A DNA stretch of 64,000 nt from Anthracocystis setariae (taxonomy: Eukaryota; Basidiomycota; Ustilaginomycetes; Ustilaginales; Ustilaginaceae): the NCBI GenBank assembly GCA_928724745.1, contig CAKMXJ010000003.1, positions 1,178,001-1,242,000 on the forward strand, given 5' to 3'. This document shows positions 29,213 to 39,512 of this stretch, one piece after another. The position numbers and the translations under genes are program-made. Under the pieces are notes generated by a model that did not search any database, was not told where the DNA came from, and saw nothing but the letters and a program-made list of their open reading frames with translations. The first letter of the stretch is position 1. Each line of letters opens with the position of its first letter.

Positions 29213-29270
29213 AGAGAGAGAGAGAGAGAAAGAGAAAGAGAGACCAAAAAAAAAAAAAAAAAAAAAAAAA
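29213..29270. repeat. (GA)n followed by poly(A) of 25
   Basis: A GA-rich microsatellite (29213-29243) is followed by 25 consecutive A (29246-29270). No flanking duplication was seen, so it is treated as simple repeat rather than a retrotransposon tail. Confidence 0.85.
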
Positions 29271-30152
29271 GTGCAACATACAAAATACGACCCTGACTAC
29301 TGTAACCTGCACTACTGCACATGGCACATTCACCGATCGGATCGGGAGCAACACTCAACTGAGCATTTATAATATCCTTTGCTCGCCTTTGCTCGCCTCG
29401 TCTGAGCAATGCAATTTGGCAATCAGATCATTGGTCTCGTCAACGCTGCCGCTGCGCTTTGCTTTGCTTCGCTTCATTTCCTCCTTCCACCCTCAACTTG
29501 CTGCAACAACCTCGCTCCTTGGTCCGTCGCTCGTCAAGACCCAACACTACCGCAATCCTCGATACGTGGGTTTGCAACCCGCTCTCGTCTCCTTATCCTT
29601 CTCATCCCATCCCAACCCAAACCAAACCAAACCCCACTGCCGCCTTTTTTTCATCTGTCTCCTCAATTCCCACGTCTCTACCTCGACGTCCCACTCTTTC
29701 CCACTCTCGTTGGTGGCAACCCTCACTCGGTCCAGCTCATACCCGCCCTCTCATTGCGTTGCACCACTACCACAGCCACACTCAATTGTTCCCAGGTCCG
29801 CGTTCTCGATCGGCTCGTTGCTTTCTCACGCCAGCATATCACTCCAGTCTCGCGCATTGACCCGATTCTCACCAGCATACTTTGGCCTGCCCAGCGTATA
29901 GCTATCACACAGTCCCGCATCTACACTCGTCGCAGCATTTTTTCACGCCCTACGAGCAACGTATGTGGCCACATCCTGCTGTTCTCGTCTACCTAGCCGC
30001 ATCCTCCTCTTTCTCACGCTAGGCTGCACCGCTGTCGGCATCACTGGCCCTTTCGTTCTCCCTTATTGGCAAATCTCTCGCGGTAGAAGAGGGCGGAGCG
30101 AGTAGCAGACGCTCAACGCTCCTTTCCCGCTTTCGCATCACTGGCCACAATC

Positions 30153-33062
30153 ATGTCGGCCTGGTCCTCTGCCACTGGCAAGGCACAGCTTTCATATGCT
30201 GAACGTCTCAGGCAAGCCAACAGACCCTCCGCACCCACAAGCCAAGATCCGTCGTCTTCTGCATCTGCTCAGCGCACCACGCCTCACGACGCTAACAAGC
30301 GCTCTGCATCCAACCACCTCACCAATTCGTCGTCGAGCACAAGCGCCATCGGCGCAATCGCCGCCCCCAGTGCTCGCAGACAAAGCGTCACCACTGAGGT
30401 CAAGGAAAGTGTAGGTGCGCACGATCTCGGAACCGCACCAGCCAAGGGCGCTGCTCCCCCTATCAACGTCTGGGACGCTCGACGCAAGCAACTTGCCGAA
30501 AAAGAGGCCGACAAGGAGCGCGAGCGTCAAGCCGCGCTGGCTCAGCAAAGGAAGGCCTCATCTGGTGCAACGCCATTCGGTTCGAGTGGTAACAATGCCA
30601 GTTCTGCAGCCAGCAGAGCAAAGCAATCCCTCCCCACCAACAGCTCCAATCCTCCCAAGAAGAGCAATGAGCGTCACTCCAAGGGTTCCTCCAACTCTAG
30701 TCACAGTGACCGAAAAAACGCAAAGCAGCCCAATCAGCCGTCCAACCGTCCATCGGCTTCCGTGCCAATATCGTCGTCAGCCTCATCCACCACAAGTGCG
30801 CCAGCAAGCTCCAGCGTTCCAACTTCAATCTCCAAGGCCAACGACACTGTAGCGACCCCGAGCAGTAAAGGGATCAGCCAAACTTTTGAAGATGCCAGCT
30901 CTACGAACAAAGCTCAACAGATTTTAGCGGCACAAACAACGCAAGCAACTGCGTCGACCAACAAAGCTGATTCGGCGTCGCCCACGTCCGAGGCCGAACA
31001 TGAGCTGGGCTCGTCTGAACCTTGCAGACCGGCATTGCCGGAAGCCAGCCAGCCCAACATCGCTTCCAACGATGCTCGAAACGTTTCGGCAATGCTGCCG
31101 CCATCCCATCCTATGCCAATTAACACCGCTCCAGCGCCCATTGCTTTGCATGACGACGTCCCTGCCAGTCCAGCAACTGTTGCATCTGCGATCGACGAAG
31201 TACTCAGAAATGGCGGTGTCAATGGCGCTCAGACCGAGGACGACGACGCATGGCTCGCAAGGATCCACTTGCTCAATGGCGGGCAGAATATGCCCAACTT
31301 TGGAGGATTCGGGCCAAACGGTATCTCCAATCTCGAGGACGAAGCCGAATTGCAAGCTGCCAAGAAGGCCGAGAGGGCTGTAGCAGCGGCTTGGGGTGCG
31401 GGCAAAAGTGTATGGAACAAGTCGCAGCAGCCGAAACCAGCTGATGGCAAAGACGCTGTCCCGGCGTCCGACGCTTCAGAATTACATCCGGCTGCGGTCA
31501 ACGTAGCCATGAATGAACAAGAGTCGACACTCGTCAATGGCGGCGCACCCCAGGCAAGCGAGCCAAGCGTCAGCGCCTCGCAGAAGAAAGACAAGCCAAC
31601 CAGCATCGAAAAGGCGCATAAGAACGACTCGCCAGCTCAAGGCAGGAAGGCGAACGATGAAAAGGCTCAGCAGTCCAAGTCATCCAAATCCAAAGTGGCG
31701 TCCACCGCCGCCGCCGCCGCCGCTGCTGCTGCTGCTGCTGCTGCTGCCCCTCTCCCATCGTTTGAAGATGTCAACAACTGGCCCAGTCCCTTGGACGCAG
31801 GAAAGAAAGCCACAGAGAAGCCCAAGCCTGCCACCAATGCCAATTCTGCCGATTTCGAGACGAAGACGAAGCAGGCAAAGAGCTTTTACGAGACGCTGGA
31901 TGAGCTCCAGCTCAGGCTGGCGCCCGGTGCCTCTGCGCAGCAGGGCGGCAGTGCTGGTGCGGTCAAGAAGGGTGGTAAGCAATGGGTGCCAATCCTGCCC
32001 GAGATCACGCTGACTTCGGGCCAGACGGGGGTCAAGGCGAACAAGCAGCAGGGCGAGGGGAAGATGGGCAAGGGGTCGGGTAAGCAGCAGAGGAAAGATG
32101 GCGGCAAGCAGGGAGACAAAACTTCGAGTCAGAAGAAAGATAAGGACAAGGAGGGTGCGAATAAGGCAAGTGGTAAAATGGAGAAGGCGCAGGCTAGGGA
32201 GGGTAAAAGTGGCGAGGCGAAATCGAAGGGGGAGAAGGGTGCATCGCAGGGGGAGAATCAGGGTGGAGCACACATTCCGGCTCGTGCTGCTGAACCGGTA
32301 CTAGCGACAGGTGATGCTGCGGCGGTGGTCGACTCGGCTCGCGAAGCACAGAAGCCTGTCGAGACGAGAGCAACTCAGGAAGTCTATACTGCCAAGCAGC
32401 CGCGTTCTGGACGCGTGGGTCGACAACCACCAGCGCATCCGCCATCTTCGGGCGCGAACGGCTTTGTTGCGCTGCCTCCGAACGGCATCTCTTCGTCTGC
32501 TGTGGCTAGCACATACGCGTCGCAACCACCGATTTACTACACCACCTCGCCCGCCACTCCTATGATTGGTGGGGGCTGGCTGTCTTACGGCGTCGCTTAC
32601 CCAGCCCGCAACTCGACGCCTCCGTACCTGTACGATAGCACGCCGCAGACTGGCTCTGCGCTGCCCGCGGGTGTGCTCGGCCAGCTGCTTGGGCAGATCG
32701 AGTTCTATTTTTCGGAGCAGAATTTGGTGGGCGATTTTTTTCTGCGCGGCAAGATGGATCGCGAGGGTTGGGTGGACGTTGGCGTTGTCGCTGGATTTAA
32801 GCGCGTCAAGCAGATTGCCAATAGCCAAGGCGGCGAGCAGGATTTGGTGATGGATGCCTTGGCGTGGAGTGCAGTGCTCGAGGTCGATCACGATCACCAG
32901 CGCGTTCGCAGAAGATTCGGTTGGCAACTTTACGTTCTACCTTCCGAAGTCGAGCCTGAAACATGCAAACAGCAACGAAACGACGACGAAGAAGAAGAAG
33001 AACCAGCGCTCGGCGTCGTCGCTGCCAGCGGCTTCGGCGGCGCGTTAAGTCCAGACAAGTAG
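30153..33062 (+). CDS. La-motif RNA-binding protein (LARP / Sro9-Slf1 type)
   Basis: The single-exon frame gives 969 residues. The only folded domain recognised is a La motif near residues 839-925: LLGQIEFYFSEQNLVGDFFL, then GWVDVGVVAGFKRVKQI. No RRM follows, which fits the Sro9/Slf1/LARP1-like branch rather than genuine La. Such proteins bind mRNA and poly(A) regions and modulate translation. The N-terminal 800 residues are disordered Ser/Ala/Gln/Lys sequence with a 13-Ala run encoded by mixed GCC/GCT codons at 31707-31746 and a Lys/Gly-rich segment near 650-700. The start context atcATGtcg and lack of upstream frame support the start. It is convergent with the SH3 gene, 138 bases apart. Confidence 0.9.
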   Translation: MSAWSSATGKAQLSYAERLRQANRPSAPTSQDPSSSASAQRTTPHDANKRSASNHLTNSSSSTSAIGAIAAPSARRQSVTTEVKESVGAHDLGTAPAKGAAPPINVWDARRKQLAEKEADKERERQAALAQQRKASSGATPFGSSGNNASSAASRAKQSLPTNSSNPPKKSNERHSKGSSNSSHSDRKNAKQPNQPSNRPSASVPISSSASSTTSAPASSSVPTSISKANDTVATPSSKGISQTFEDASSTNKAQQILAAQTTQATASTNKADSASPTSEAEHELGSSEPCRPALPEASQPNIASNDARNVSAMLPPSHPMPINTAPAPIALHDDVPASPATVASAIDEVLRNGGVNGAQTEDDDAWLARIHLLNGGQNMPNFGGFGPNGISNLEDEAELQAAKKAERAVAAAWGAGKSVWNKSQQPKPADGKDAVPASDASELHPAAVNVAMNEQESTLVNGGAPQASEPSVSASQKKDKPTSIEKAHKNDSPAQGRKANDEKAQQSKSSKSKVASTAAAAAAAAAAAAAAPLPSFEDVNNWPSPLDAGKKATEKPKPATNANSADFETKTKQAKSFYETLDELQLRLAPGASAQQGGSAGAVKKGGKQWVPILPEITLTSGQTGVKANKQQGEGKMGKGSGKQQRKDGGKQGDKTSSQKKDKDKEGANKASGKMEKAQAREGKSGEAKSKGEKGASQGENQGGAHIPARAAEPVLATGDAAAVVDSAREAQKPVETRATQEVYTAKQPRSGRVGRQPPAHPPSSGANGFVALPPNGISSSAVASTYASQPPIYYTTSPATPMIGGGWLSYGVAYPARNSTPPYLYDSTPQTGSALPAGVLGQLLGQIEFYFSEQNLVGDFFLRGKMDREGWVDVGVVAGFKRVKQIANSQGGEQDLVMDALAWSAVLEVDHDHQRVRRRFGWQLYVLPSEVEPETCKQQRNDDEEEEEPALGVVAASGFGGALSPDK

Positions 33063-33148
33063 ATCTTTCTCATTCACTAATAATCACATTCACTTAACCT
33101 CGGTTTCACGCAAGGGAAAAAAATCCACACACTTCCACTAATGAAGCC

Positions 33149-33196
33149 AAAAAAAAAACCCCCCCCCCCCATTTCATCCCCCCCCTCTCTCTCTCT
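33149..33196. repeat. Homopolymer cluster A-C-CT between convergent 3' ends
   Basis: A run of A, a run of 12 C, a second C-run and (CT)n lie within 50 bases between two convergent stop codons. It may be part of both 3' untranslated regions. Confidence 0.75.
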
Positions 33197-33200
33197 CTCC

Positions 33201-36200
33201 CTAAAAGATCCTAATCACATCAGCCAGCAAACTATCGAGGCTATCATCAATATCGCCAAGCTGCCTACTAATCCCACCGTACGCCTGGCGCACATTTGAA
33301 TCCTCGACAAAAGGCATGTTGGGAGCGAACAAGCCGCCAATTTCAGGTTTTAGCGCTTGCGCCGCTGTAGCGGTGACGTCATCTTCGAGCAGCAGCGCAG
33401 CAGTGGCGGCGGCGACGGACAGTTTCGAAGCGTGCGAGATGGACAGTTTGGATCCTGGACGGGACGATGAGGAACCCCCGCCGCCTGCGCCACCGCCGCC
33501 TAGGATGGGCGAGGTGGTGGAGGAGATCGATGAGATGGACGCGTGCGAGAGGAGGCGTTGGCGACGCGGATCGCGGCGTGCGGCGGCTTCAACGATGGTG
33601 TACAGGTGTGAAAGCGAGGCATCGTCCGCGCCGAACGTGAGCGCCGCCACTGACGGATAGGCTGACGGCGTGATGGAGCGCGACGACGCAGCGCCCGCGC
33701 TTACCGAGCGCAGCATGTTGGGTTGCGTTCGCGTGTGCATTGTCGACATCGGGGTGAGCATGGTCCCCGTCGTGTGGGTAGCCGAGCTCGTACCGACCGT
33801 GAGAGGCGACGACGTGTCCCGCGTGGAAATTTCCGAGCCAGTCGAAAGCTGTTTCTTGTGCACCAACGCGACAGGCGCCGACACCGATCGACTACCGTTG
33901 ACTCCTCCAGGCTCCACCCGCTCCAGCACGGCGTTGATCCTCTCCTCTACCACTGCATCTCCTTCCTCGACACCTGCACTGCGCAGAAGCGTACCCAGCA
34001 AATCCCCCTCGCCTGCTACCGTTGCAATCGACTTGATCTGGTTCTCAGGCGTCCTTCGTCTTGCCAACGAGAGCGGAGCCGTTCCAGTGCCCTCGATCTC
34101 AAAGTTGACATCCCTCAGACTGAGCGGACTTTCCACCCCGAGCTCGCTTGTCGCACTTGCGTAGTCCGCATCCGTCGTCGTAGTGGCGGTAGTAATGTCG
34201 CTCGGTTTCGTCACCAAAGCGGGTCGGATCTGCGCAGCCTCGCGCATGACATCCTCGATGATCGTGCTGATGTCTTTCTCCTGCCCATCGGTCTGGATGT
34301 AAGAATACCTGAACTTGTTGGACCCGAGTTTGGAAGAGCGAATCCGCGCTTGGTTCGAGAGCACGACATCTACGCCTTGCTGCGCGTTCCTTTGGGCGCC
34401 GAGCACGGCCGCATTGCGTTCGGCCGCTGCGGCCCTTTGAGCTGCGATGATCTCTTGCGGCGTCGGAGCTTTGGCGGGTTGGCTGATGGCAGGTTGAGCG
34501 GGGTTGAGTTCACGAGATGCTTCGAAACGGGGGCTAGCTTGCGGCGTGAGTTGACGCGCTTCATGCGCAGCGGCGAGCATGCCATCCGTCGGGCTCAAAA
34601 CTCTGCCCCCGACCGAGGCAGGATTCAGCTTACTCTTGGATGCATGGTGAGCGTGTGTGATCTGCCTCAGCACGAACACGGGATCGTTCGGTCCAACATC
34701 GTCAGACGCTCCAAGAAGCGAGGCTGCGTCGAGGCTCCTTCTCCTGCCACTTGTTGTTCTAAAAGCTGGTGGAGTTGAATACGCTTCCAGAACTTTGCTT
34801 GTGGGTGCGAGGGCACGCTCTCCATCGGCAGCCTGAGCCGCGAGGCCGTATTTGACATGGAGCTTGCTCCTCCGCCTCGAAGGACGGTCTTCGACATCGT
34901 CACCACCCTCAACGACGCCTTCTGCGATGCCAAATCGGTCTAAACCCTCCTCGACCACCTCGGCCACCGTCGTGTTGCGCGGGAAGGTGAGGATCTTCTC
35001 CCTGAATCTGTGCTGCGAAGCGACTTCGGTGGAAGCGGCCATTCGGTCGCGAAGCGTAGATGCCGGGATCAGAGCATTCGACTGCGGATCGAAGACGATT
35101 CCCTCCGGAAGGTCAGCGACGTAGATGATGAGACGCAGCGCAAAGCGGGCCGTGGGGCTTTGGTCGCTCATCTCTCCCGTGAACATGGAAGTGTTGCTGC
35201 TACGAGCTACATCCTGACCGTCAAGGCCCAAAGAGGAGACGTTGCTGTTGTCCTGCGAGATCGAAAGGTCAGCCGGCATGTTTGGCGATCGAGCCGAGTC
35301 ATCGGGGATGTGGCTGTTGCTGAGATCGACGTAACCTTGCAAACGATCGCGCCTGCTGATGTAGAACTTGACTGCATGGTCGTCGCTGAAATCATTGCCC
35401 AGGCGTGCGATCGCTGGATGTGTGCTGAGGTTCGAAGAGATCGACGAAATAGATCCGACACTGGATCTCTTGACGCTGGGCACAGTGATTTGACCCTGCT
35501 GCAAGATCTCTGTGAGGGTGTTGAAGAGTTGAAGCGGGCGCTCGTCTTCATCCAGAGGCCGCTCGTCACCTTCGAGCCGTTTGATGGTGAGCACGTACTT
35601 GTCCGCATCGTGGGGTTTGACGCCAAATCGCTGGAGAGCTTGCCTTTGCAGATCCATCGACGTGGTGCTGTCGTTGAGCAACACCGTCTTGAATGTAGAG
35701 TCCGAATCAACTCCTTCGCCGGCAAACACCCGCAACACGCTGAGCATCGGCGTGGAGCCGGACGGTCCGACGAGAGACCCCGGTCGCTGGTTGAACTTCT
35801 TCTTGTCGTCCATTGCCGACGGGCTTGTTGCGTGTGAATCGATACTGCCGTTCTGGGAGGAGAGAAACTGCCGCTGGTACGCCTCTTGCGTTGCACGGTC
35901 ACGTTCCTGCACTGCGCGACCCATGCCAATACTTTGGCCAGGCTGCAGGCCCACGATGGCAGCTTGAACGACTGGATGGACGGGGAAGGCATTCGCCTCT
36001 ACCGGTCCAGCTCTCCTGGTAGCATAGCTGCTGTAGCTGTCCTCTGAGCTGATACCGACCGTACCGTCGCGTTCCTCGGGGCCGCTGTTCTTGCGATCCT
36101 TCTTGTCCTTCCTCGAGAACAAGCTGAACACACCCGTACGCTTCTTGCCCGATTTCTCGTCTCCATCGAGACTGTCACTGCCTTTGCTGCCCCGGTTGCC

Positions 36201-38012
36201 CTTGCGTTTCTCTCTGTCGGACGAGTTTGACGATTCGCCGGCAATGACAGTCGAGTTGGCACTTGCATCCGAGTTTGTACGTTCGCGCTGAAGGTGAGAC
36301 GGAAGGAATCCGTTGCTGCTTGAACTGCTGTTGCGGCTCATAGCAATGGGACGACCTTGGGAGTCGTACACAGAGCCGCTAGAGTTGATGCTGGAAACGG
36401 AACGCTCGCCCGAGGTAGTACGCATGTGCTCACCAGGGATGCGACTGCTGGACTGCAAAGGACCATAATTCGGTCGGGACTGCTGCGGCGAGGTCGAAGA
36501 TCGACCATTGGTTTGCATCTGGTGAGCATCGCCATTTGATGCGTCCTGAGGTCCATAGGGCTGCTGTCTTGGTGCTTGCTGCTGGTATCGAGACTGCTCC
36601 GAAATCTTGCTGCCATTGCTCCACTGCTGCTGCCCCTGTGACATCGGCCCTTGCGACGGACCTGGTTGATGGGAAGGGTACTGCTGAGCATAAGGGTCCG
36701 ACACGGTCTGTTGCTGCACCACTCGATTCTGCTGCTGAGCGGCCCGCGCTGTGCCCTGTCTCTGCTGCTGAATGCGTTCGGCTTCGTGAGCATCCCAGTC
36801 CATACCATCATCCGGCTCCATCTTGTTGAAGCCGACGGCGGGGCCGTGCTGTACCTGATGCTCCGGATCGATCTCATGCTCGCCATCCTCATCCTCGTCC
36901 TCGTCTTCGTAGACTGCATCTGGATCGTGTTCGTATTCGAGATCGTGCTCCTCTCCTTCGTCGTCGTAGTCCGAGTACTCGTCTCCGCTGTGCTCGAGGT
37001 AAGTGGACGGACCAAAGACGACGCCGCGCTTATTGCGCCTCTGCTCCTTTGTCAACGGTGCCGGTGCACCTTGAGCTCGTCTGGAAAGGGCCGAGAGCTT
37101 GCCTGAATAAGGAGAGACACCAGTGGTACCACTTGCATTCCTCGCTTTGACCAGGTGGCTGGTGAAAATCTTTTCGGGCACCTGAATGTGGTCGTCATCG
37201 GTAGCCGAAGTGAGGTCGACGTTCCTATGCTTGTTGAGACGAGCCAATCGCTCGAAGGGAGTCTCGATGTTCTCTGCCGGAATGTATCCAACTTCCTGTG
37301 TGCGAAGGACGCGGACAAGCCACCAGTAAGAGTTGCTGTCATCGAGCAGGGTGAGACTGTTGCCCTTGTGGACCGTAGCTTGACCTTCGACCGTGGCAAC
37401 AAAGTTGTGCAAGGCGTAGACGAGGTCGAAATCGATGTTCTCGTCCGGAATCGAAGGACTGGAGCTGAGGTCAGATTCGTCATCCTCGATCTCTTCGCCC
37501 TCGTCTTCGTCTTCGTAGACCATCTCTTCATGGATGCCATCCGTCATTTGGTGATGTTGATAATGGCCGTTGTGAGCATATTCATCGTGGCCATACATGT
37601 CACCGTCAGGGTCTGGGCCATAGTGCGATGCTTCGGCTATCGCGTTGTGACTGCGCTGGTAACGAGACTGTGGATTGATTTGAGGATGATCGCGCGTCGC
37701 CCTTGCGCCTGAACTCGAGCTTCCGGCTTTGAGTCTGCTAGTAGCGGCGGCATAGAGATCTTGCGCATCGTCATCGCTGCTGAAACCACCGTTGTCGGGT
37801 CGAGGATCAAGTTCGTTGTGGTAGGAATGGTCGTGATTACTGGCATAATCCGCTGGGACGTAAGTGGAAGCTTGGATGTGGTTGTGGATCTTGTTGTTGA
37901 CGGCGTTTTGGTGGGCTCGAGGAGTTGTGCTGGTGCCCGAGCCTCCGATACCGACGTGACTCGAGGAGCCGACGTTGACGTCGAGCGTCAAGGCGGGCTT
38001 GACCTGAGCCAT
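33201..38012 (-). CDS. Large SH3-domain scaffold with Ras-association-like region
   Basis: The single-exon frame encodes 1,603 residues. An SH3 domain lies at about 195-260 (VYALHNFVATVEGQ, LLDDSNSYWWLVRVL, GYIPAENIETP), followed directly by a strongly conserved-looking ERLARLNKHRNVDL. A second folded region at about 755-850 (MLSVLRVFAGEG, TTSMDLQRQALQRFGV, ADKYVLTIKRLEGDERPLDE) resembles a Ras-association/ubiquitin-like domain. A third short block near 1215-1260 (SSKLGSNKFRYSYIQTDG) may also be conserved. The rest is acidic, Gln-rich or Ser-rich disordered sequence. The combination suggests a cell-polarity or GTPase-linked scaffold at the cortex; I cannot name a characterised orthologue. The start at 38012 (MAQVKPALTLDVNV) begins the frame. 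Confidence 0.88.
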   Translation of the reverse strand: MAQVKPALTLDVNVGSSSHVGIGGSGTSTTPRAHQNAVNNKIHNHIQASTYVPADYASNHDHSYHNELDPRPDNGGFSSDDDAQDLYAAATSRLKAGSSSSGARATRDHPQINPQSRYQRSHNAIAEASHYGPDPDGDMYGHDEYAHNGHYQHHQMTDGIHEEMVYEDEDEGEEIEDDESDLSSSPSIPDENIDFDLVYALHNFVATVEGQATVHKGNSLTLLDDSNSYWWLVRVLRTQEVGYIPAENIETPFERLARLNKHRNVDLTSATDDDHIQVPEKIFTSHLVKARNASGTTGVSPYSGKLSALSRRAQGAPAPLTKEQRRNKRGVVFGPSTYLEHSGDEYSDYDDEGEEHDLEYEHDPDAVYEDEDEDEDGEHEIDPEHQVQHGPAVGFNKMEPDDGMDWDAHEAERIQQQRQGTARAAQQQNRVVQQQTVSDPYAQQYPSHQPGPSQGPMSQGQQQWSNGSKISEQSRYQQQAPRQQPYGPQDASNGDAHQMQTNGRSSTSPQQSRPNYGPLQSSSRIPGEHMRTTSGERSVSSINSSGSVYDSQGRPIAMSRNSSSSSNGFLPSHLQRERTNSDASANSTVIAGESSNSSDREKRKGNRGSKGSDSLDGDEKSGKKRTGVFSLFSRKDKKDRKNSGPEERDGTVGISSEDSYSSYATRRAGPVEANAFPVHPVVQAAIVGLQPGQSIGMGRAVQERDRATQEAYQRQFLSSQNGSIDSHATSPSAMDDKKKFNQRPGSLVGPSGSTPMLSVLRVFAGEGVDSDSTFKTVLLNDSTTSMDLQRQALQRFGVKPHDADKYVLTIKRLEGDERPLDEDERPLQLFNTLTEILQQGQITVPSVKRSSVGSISSISSNLSTHPAIARLGNDFSDDHAVKFYISRRDRLQGYVDLSNSHIPDDSARSPNMPADLSISQDNSNVSSLGLDGQDVARSSNTSMFTGEMSDQSPTARFALRLIIYVADLPEGIVFDPQSNALIPASTLRDRMAASTEVASQHRFREKILTFPRNTTVAEVVEEGLDRFGIAEGVVEGGDDVEDRPSRRRSKLHVKYGLAAQAADGERALAPTSKVLEAYSTPPAFRTTSGRRRSLDAASLLGASDDVGPNDPVFVLRQITHAHHASKSKLNPASVGGRVLSPTDGMLAAAHEARQLTPQASPRFEASRELNPAQPAISQPAKAPTPQEIIAAQRAAAAERNAAVLGAQRNAQQGVDVVLSNQARIRSSKLGSNKFRYSYIQTDGQEKDISTIIEDVMREAAQIRPALVTKPSDITTATTTTDADYASATSELGVESPLSLRDVNFEIEGTGTAPLSLARRRTPENQIKSIATVAGEGDLLGTLLRSAGVEEGDAVVEERINAVLERVEPGGVNGSRSVSAPVALVHKKQLSTGSEISTRDTSSPLTVGTSSATHTTGTMLTPMSTMHTRTQPNMLRSVSAGAASSRSITPSAYPSVAALTFGADDASLSHLYTIVEAAARRDPRRQRLLSHASISSISSTTSPILGGGGAGGGGSSSSRPGSKLSISHASKLSVAAATAALLLEDDVTATAAQALKPEIGGLFAPNMPFVEDSNVRQAYGGISRQLGDIDDSLDSLLADVIRIF

Positions 38013-38262
38013 GATGGGTTATGTGAGGATGTGCCGCTCGCTGAGGTCTGCTGAGGAAACCGTGGTGCTGTGCAAGCGACGCGCGCGGAGCGGATGGAGC
38101 GATACGCGTGGGAAGGCCGGGAGATTTCTGACGAGGCCGTGGCAGCTGAGGTTGGCCAACGCCTTTTGTTATGGAAAGCTCAAGCGGCTTATGCCATCCG
38201 GGTACAGTATTGCCAAGATGTCGAATGGACTGTTGGGCTCGAGTAGCCGCTTTGCTGAAGGG

Positions 38263-38290
38263 GATGTGATGTGATGTGATGTGATGTGAT
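38263..38290. repeat. (GATGT)n pentanucleotide repeat
   Basis: Five and a half perfect 5-base units, about 250 bases upstream of the SH3-protein start. Confidence 0.85.
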
Positions 38291-39094
38291 GAGTTGAGCC
38301 TGTTCTAACCGTCTCAATGAGCGCTTGGTGTATCGTTGGGATGCCTATCTGTCACTGTGGTGCTCGTGATCTGAACTGGTCGAGAATGCAGGATCGGATG
38401 GGTCCGATTGTCGTCGGTTTTCCCTCGCAGTCAAGTGGTAGAGATCGTTGCGGAACGAGGAAGCTTGTGGTTTCGGGTTGACCGTAAGGTGAGCTGGCCG
38501 AGGTCGACAGGAAAAGGTGATGACGGGAAGGGGAGAAAACGTCTTGCAGAAGCGTGCGATGTGATGGTCAGACAACCTAGACAGTCGCAACTCTTTCAAA
38601 GATGCAGGACAGAGCGAGCCCGCCCGAATCGGCGTCACAGTGCAAGTCCGTTCCGTCGATGCTCTTGCTCTTGTCCGAGCCAGATGTGCTTGATTCGCCT
38701 CTTGCCCCTTGACTGCAACTCGGTCAATTGTGCTGGCCCAACCTCCTTTTTTTCCCTTTTCCCTGGCTGCACAGCAGTCAATCCAGAAATTCAACCATAA
38801 TTTTTCACGGAGACAAGTCAAGTGCGAGGCGACTCTGCCCTCGACGCGCTTCGCCGACCCTGTGTCTGTTAGCCTGCAACTCTGTCTTCGCGTCGAGGCT
38901 TTGCAACTGAGACCCAAACTTTGACAGCTATTGCGCCAGCAGAGCAGCACCACAGGCACACACCACCGCCAGTTGCTCCCAGCAGCATCCCCTAAAAACG
39001 GCTTCACATTATTGCCAACTTCTTGTTTGTTTTTCAAATGAACCCAACCTTTTGTTATTCCATTGCCATATCGGAAAGCTATACCGCCAGACAT

Positions 39095-39123
39095 CAGCAG
39101 CAGCAGCAGCAGCAGCAGCAGCA
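39095..39123. repeat. (CAG)n microsatellite upstream of DBR1
   Basis: Nearly ten CAG units, about 390 bases upstream of the DBR1 start. One frame reads poly-Gln, but that short frame has no other support. Confidence 0.85.
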
Positions 39124-39512
39124 AGACTTTTACTCTCAAGAGAGATGCACTGGCCGCACGAAAACAGCTCAGTTGCTGACTACGCGTGAGCCCTGCGTGG
39201 CTGGGCTGGGCGTGTGTGCAGAAATCACGCTCCTATTTTCATGCCAGCGGATCGCTCCCCTTTTCCATTTCCATCTGGATCTAGCTTTCTTGTTTTGTTA
39301 AAAAGCTCAGATCGGCGATCAGAGTTTCTTCGCAAGGGTCCACTGTCCACCTGTTCCAACACCTGTCAAAGCTGCATCCACTACCCCACCAGCAACCACC
39401 ACCACAGTCTCGTGCTGCGAGACAAATAACGACCGTGATCCACATCTCGGCTTCGTGGTATGAGCTGGTCCCAACTCCACTCCTCATCGGCACAGCGAAG
39501 CTTAGAACCAAG

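Larger units (their letters stand above)
28281..30152. other. Microsatellite-rich intergenic region, promoter and leader of the La-motif gene
   Basis: No supported gene is found in 1.87 kb. A reverse-strand frame at 28581-28871 (96 codons, two hydrophobic stretches) has no recognisable family. Dinucleotide and homopolymer repeats lie at 28894-28938 and 29213-29270. From 29400 to 30150 the forward strand is CT-rich, consistent with a long leader of the gene starting at 30153. Confidence 0.6.
38013..39512. promoter_or_regulatory. Divergent intergenic region between the SH3 scaffold and DBR1
   Basis: The 1.5 kb between divergent start codons contain no supported gene. They hold two simple repeats: (GATGT)n at 38263-38290 and (CAG)n at 39095-39123. 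Several open frames of 60-260 codons overlap here, but none has recognisable domains. Confidence 0.55.

Noticed and set aside
28894..29270. CRISPR-like or regulatory repeat cluster
   Set aside because: Only dinucleotide and homopolymer microsatellites, no spaced identical repeats; the genome is eukaryotic.
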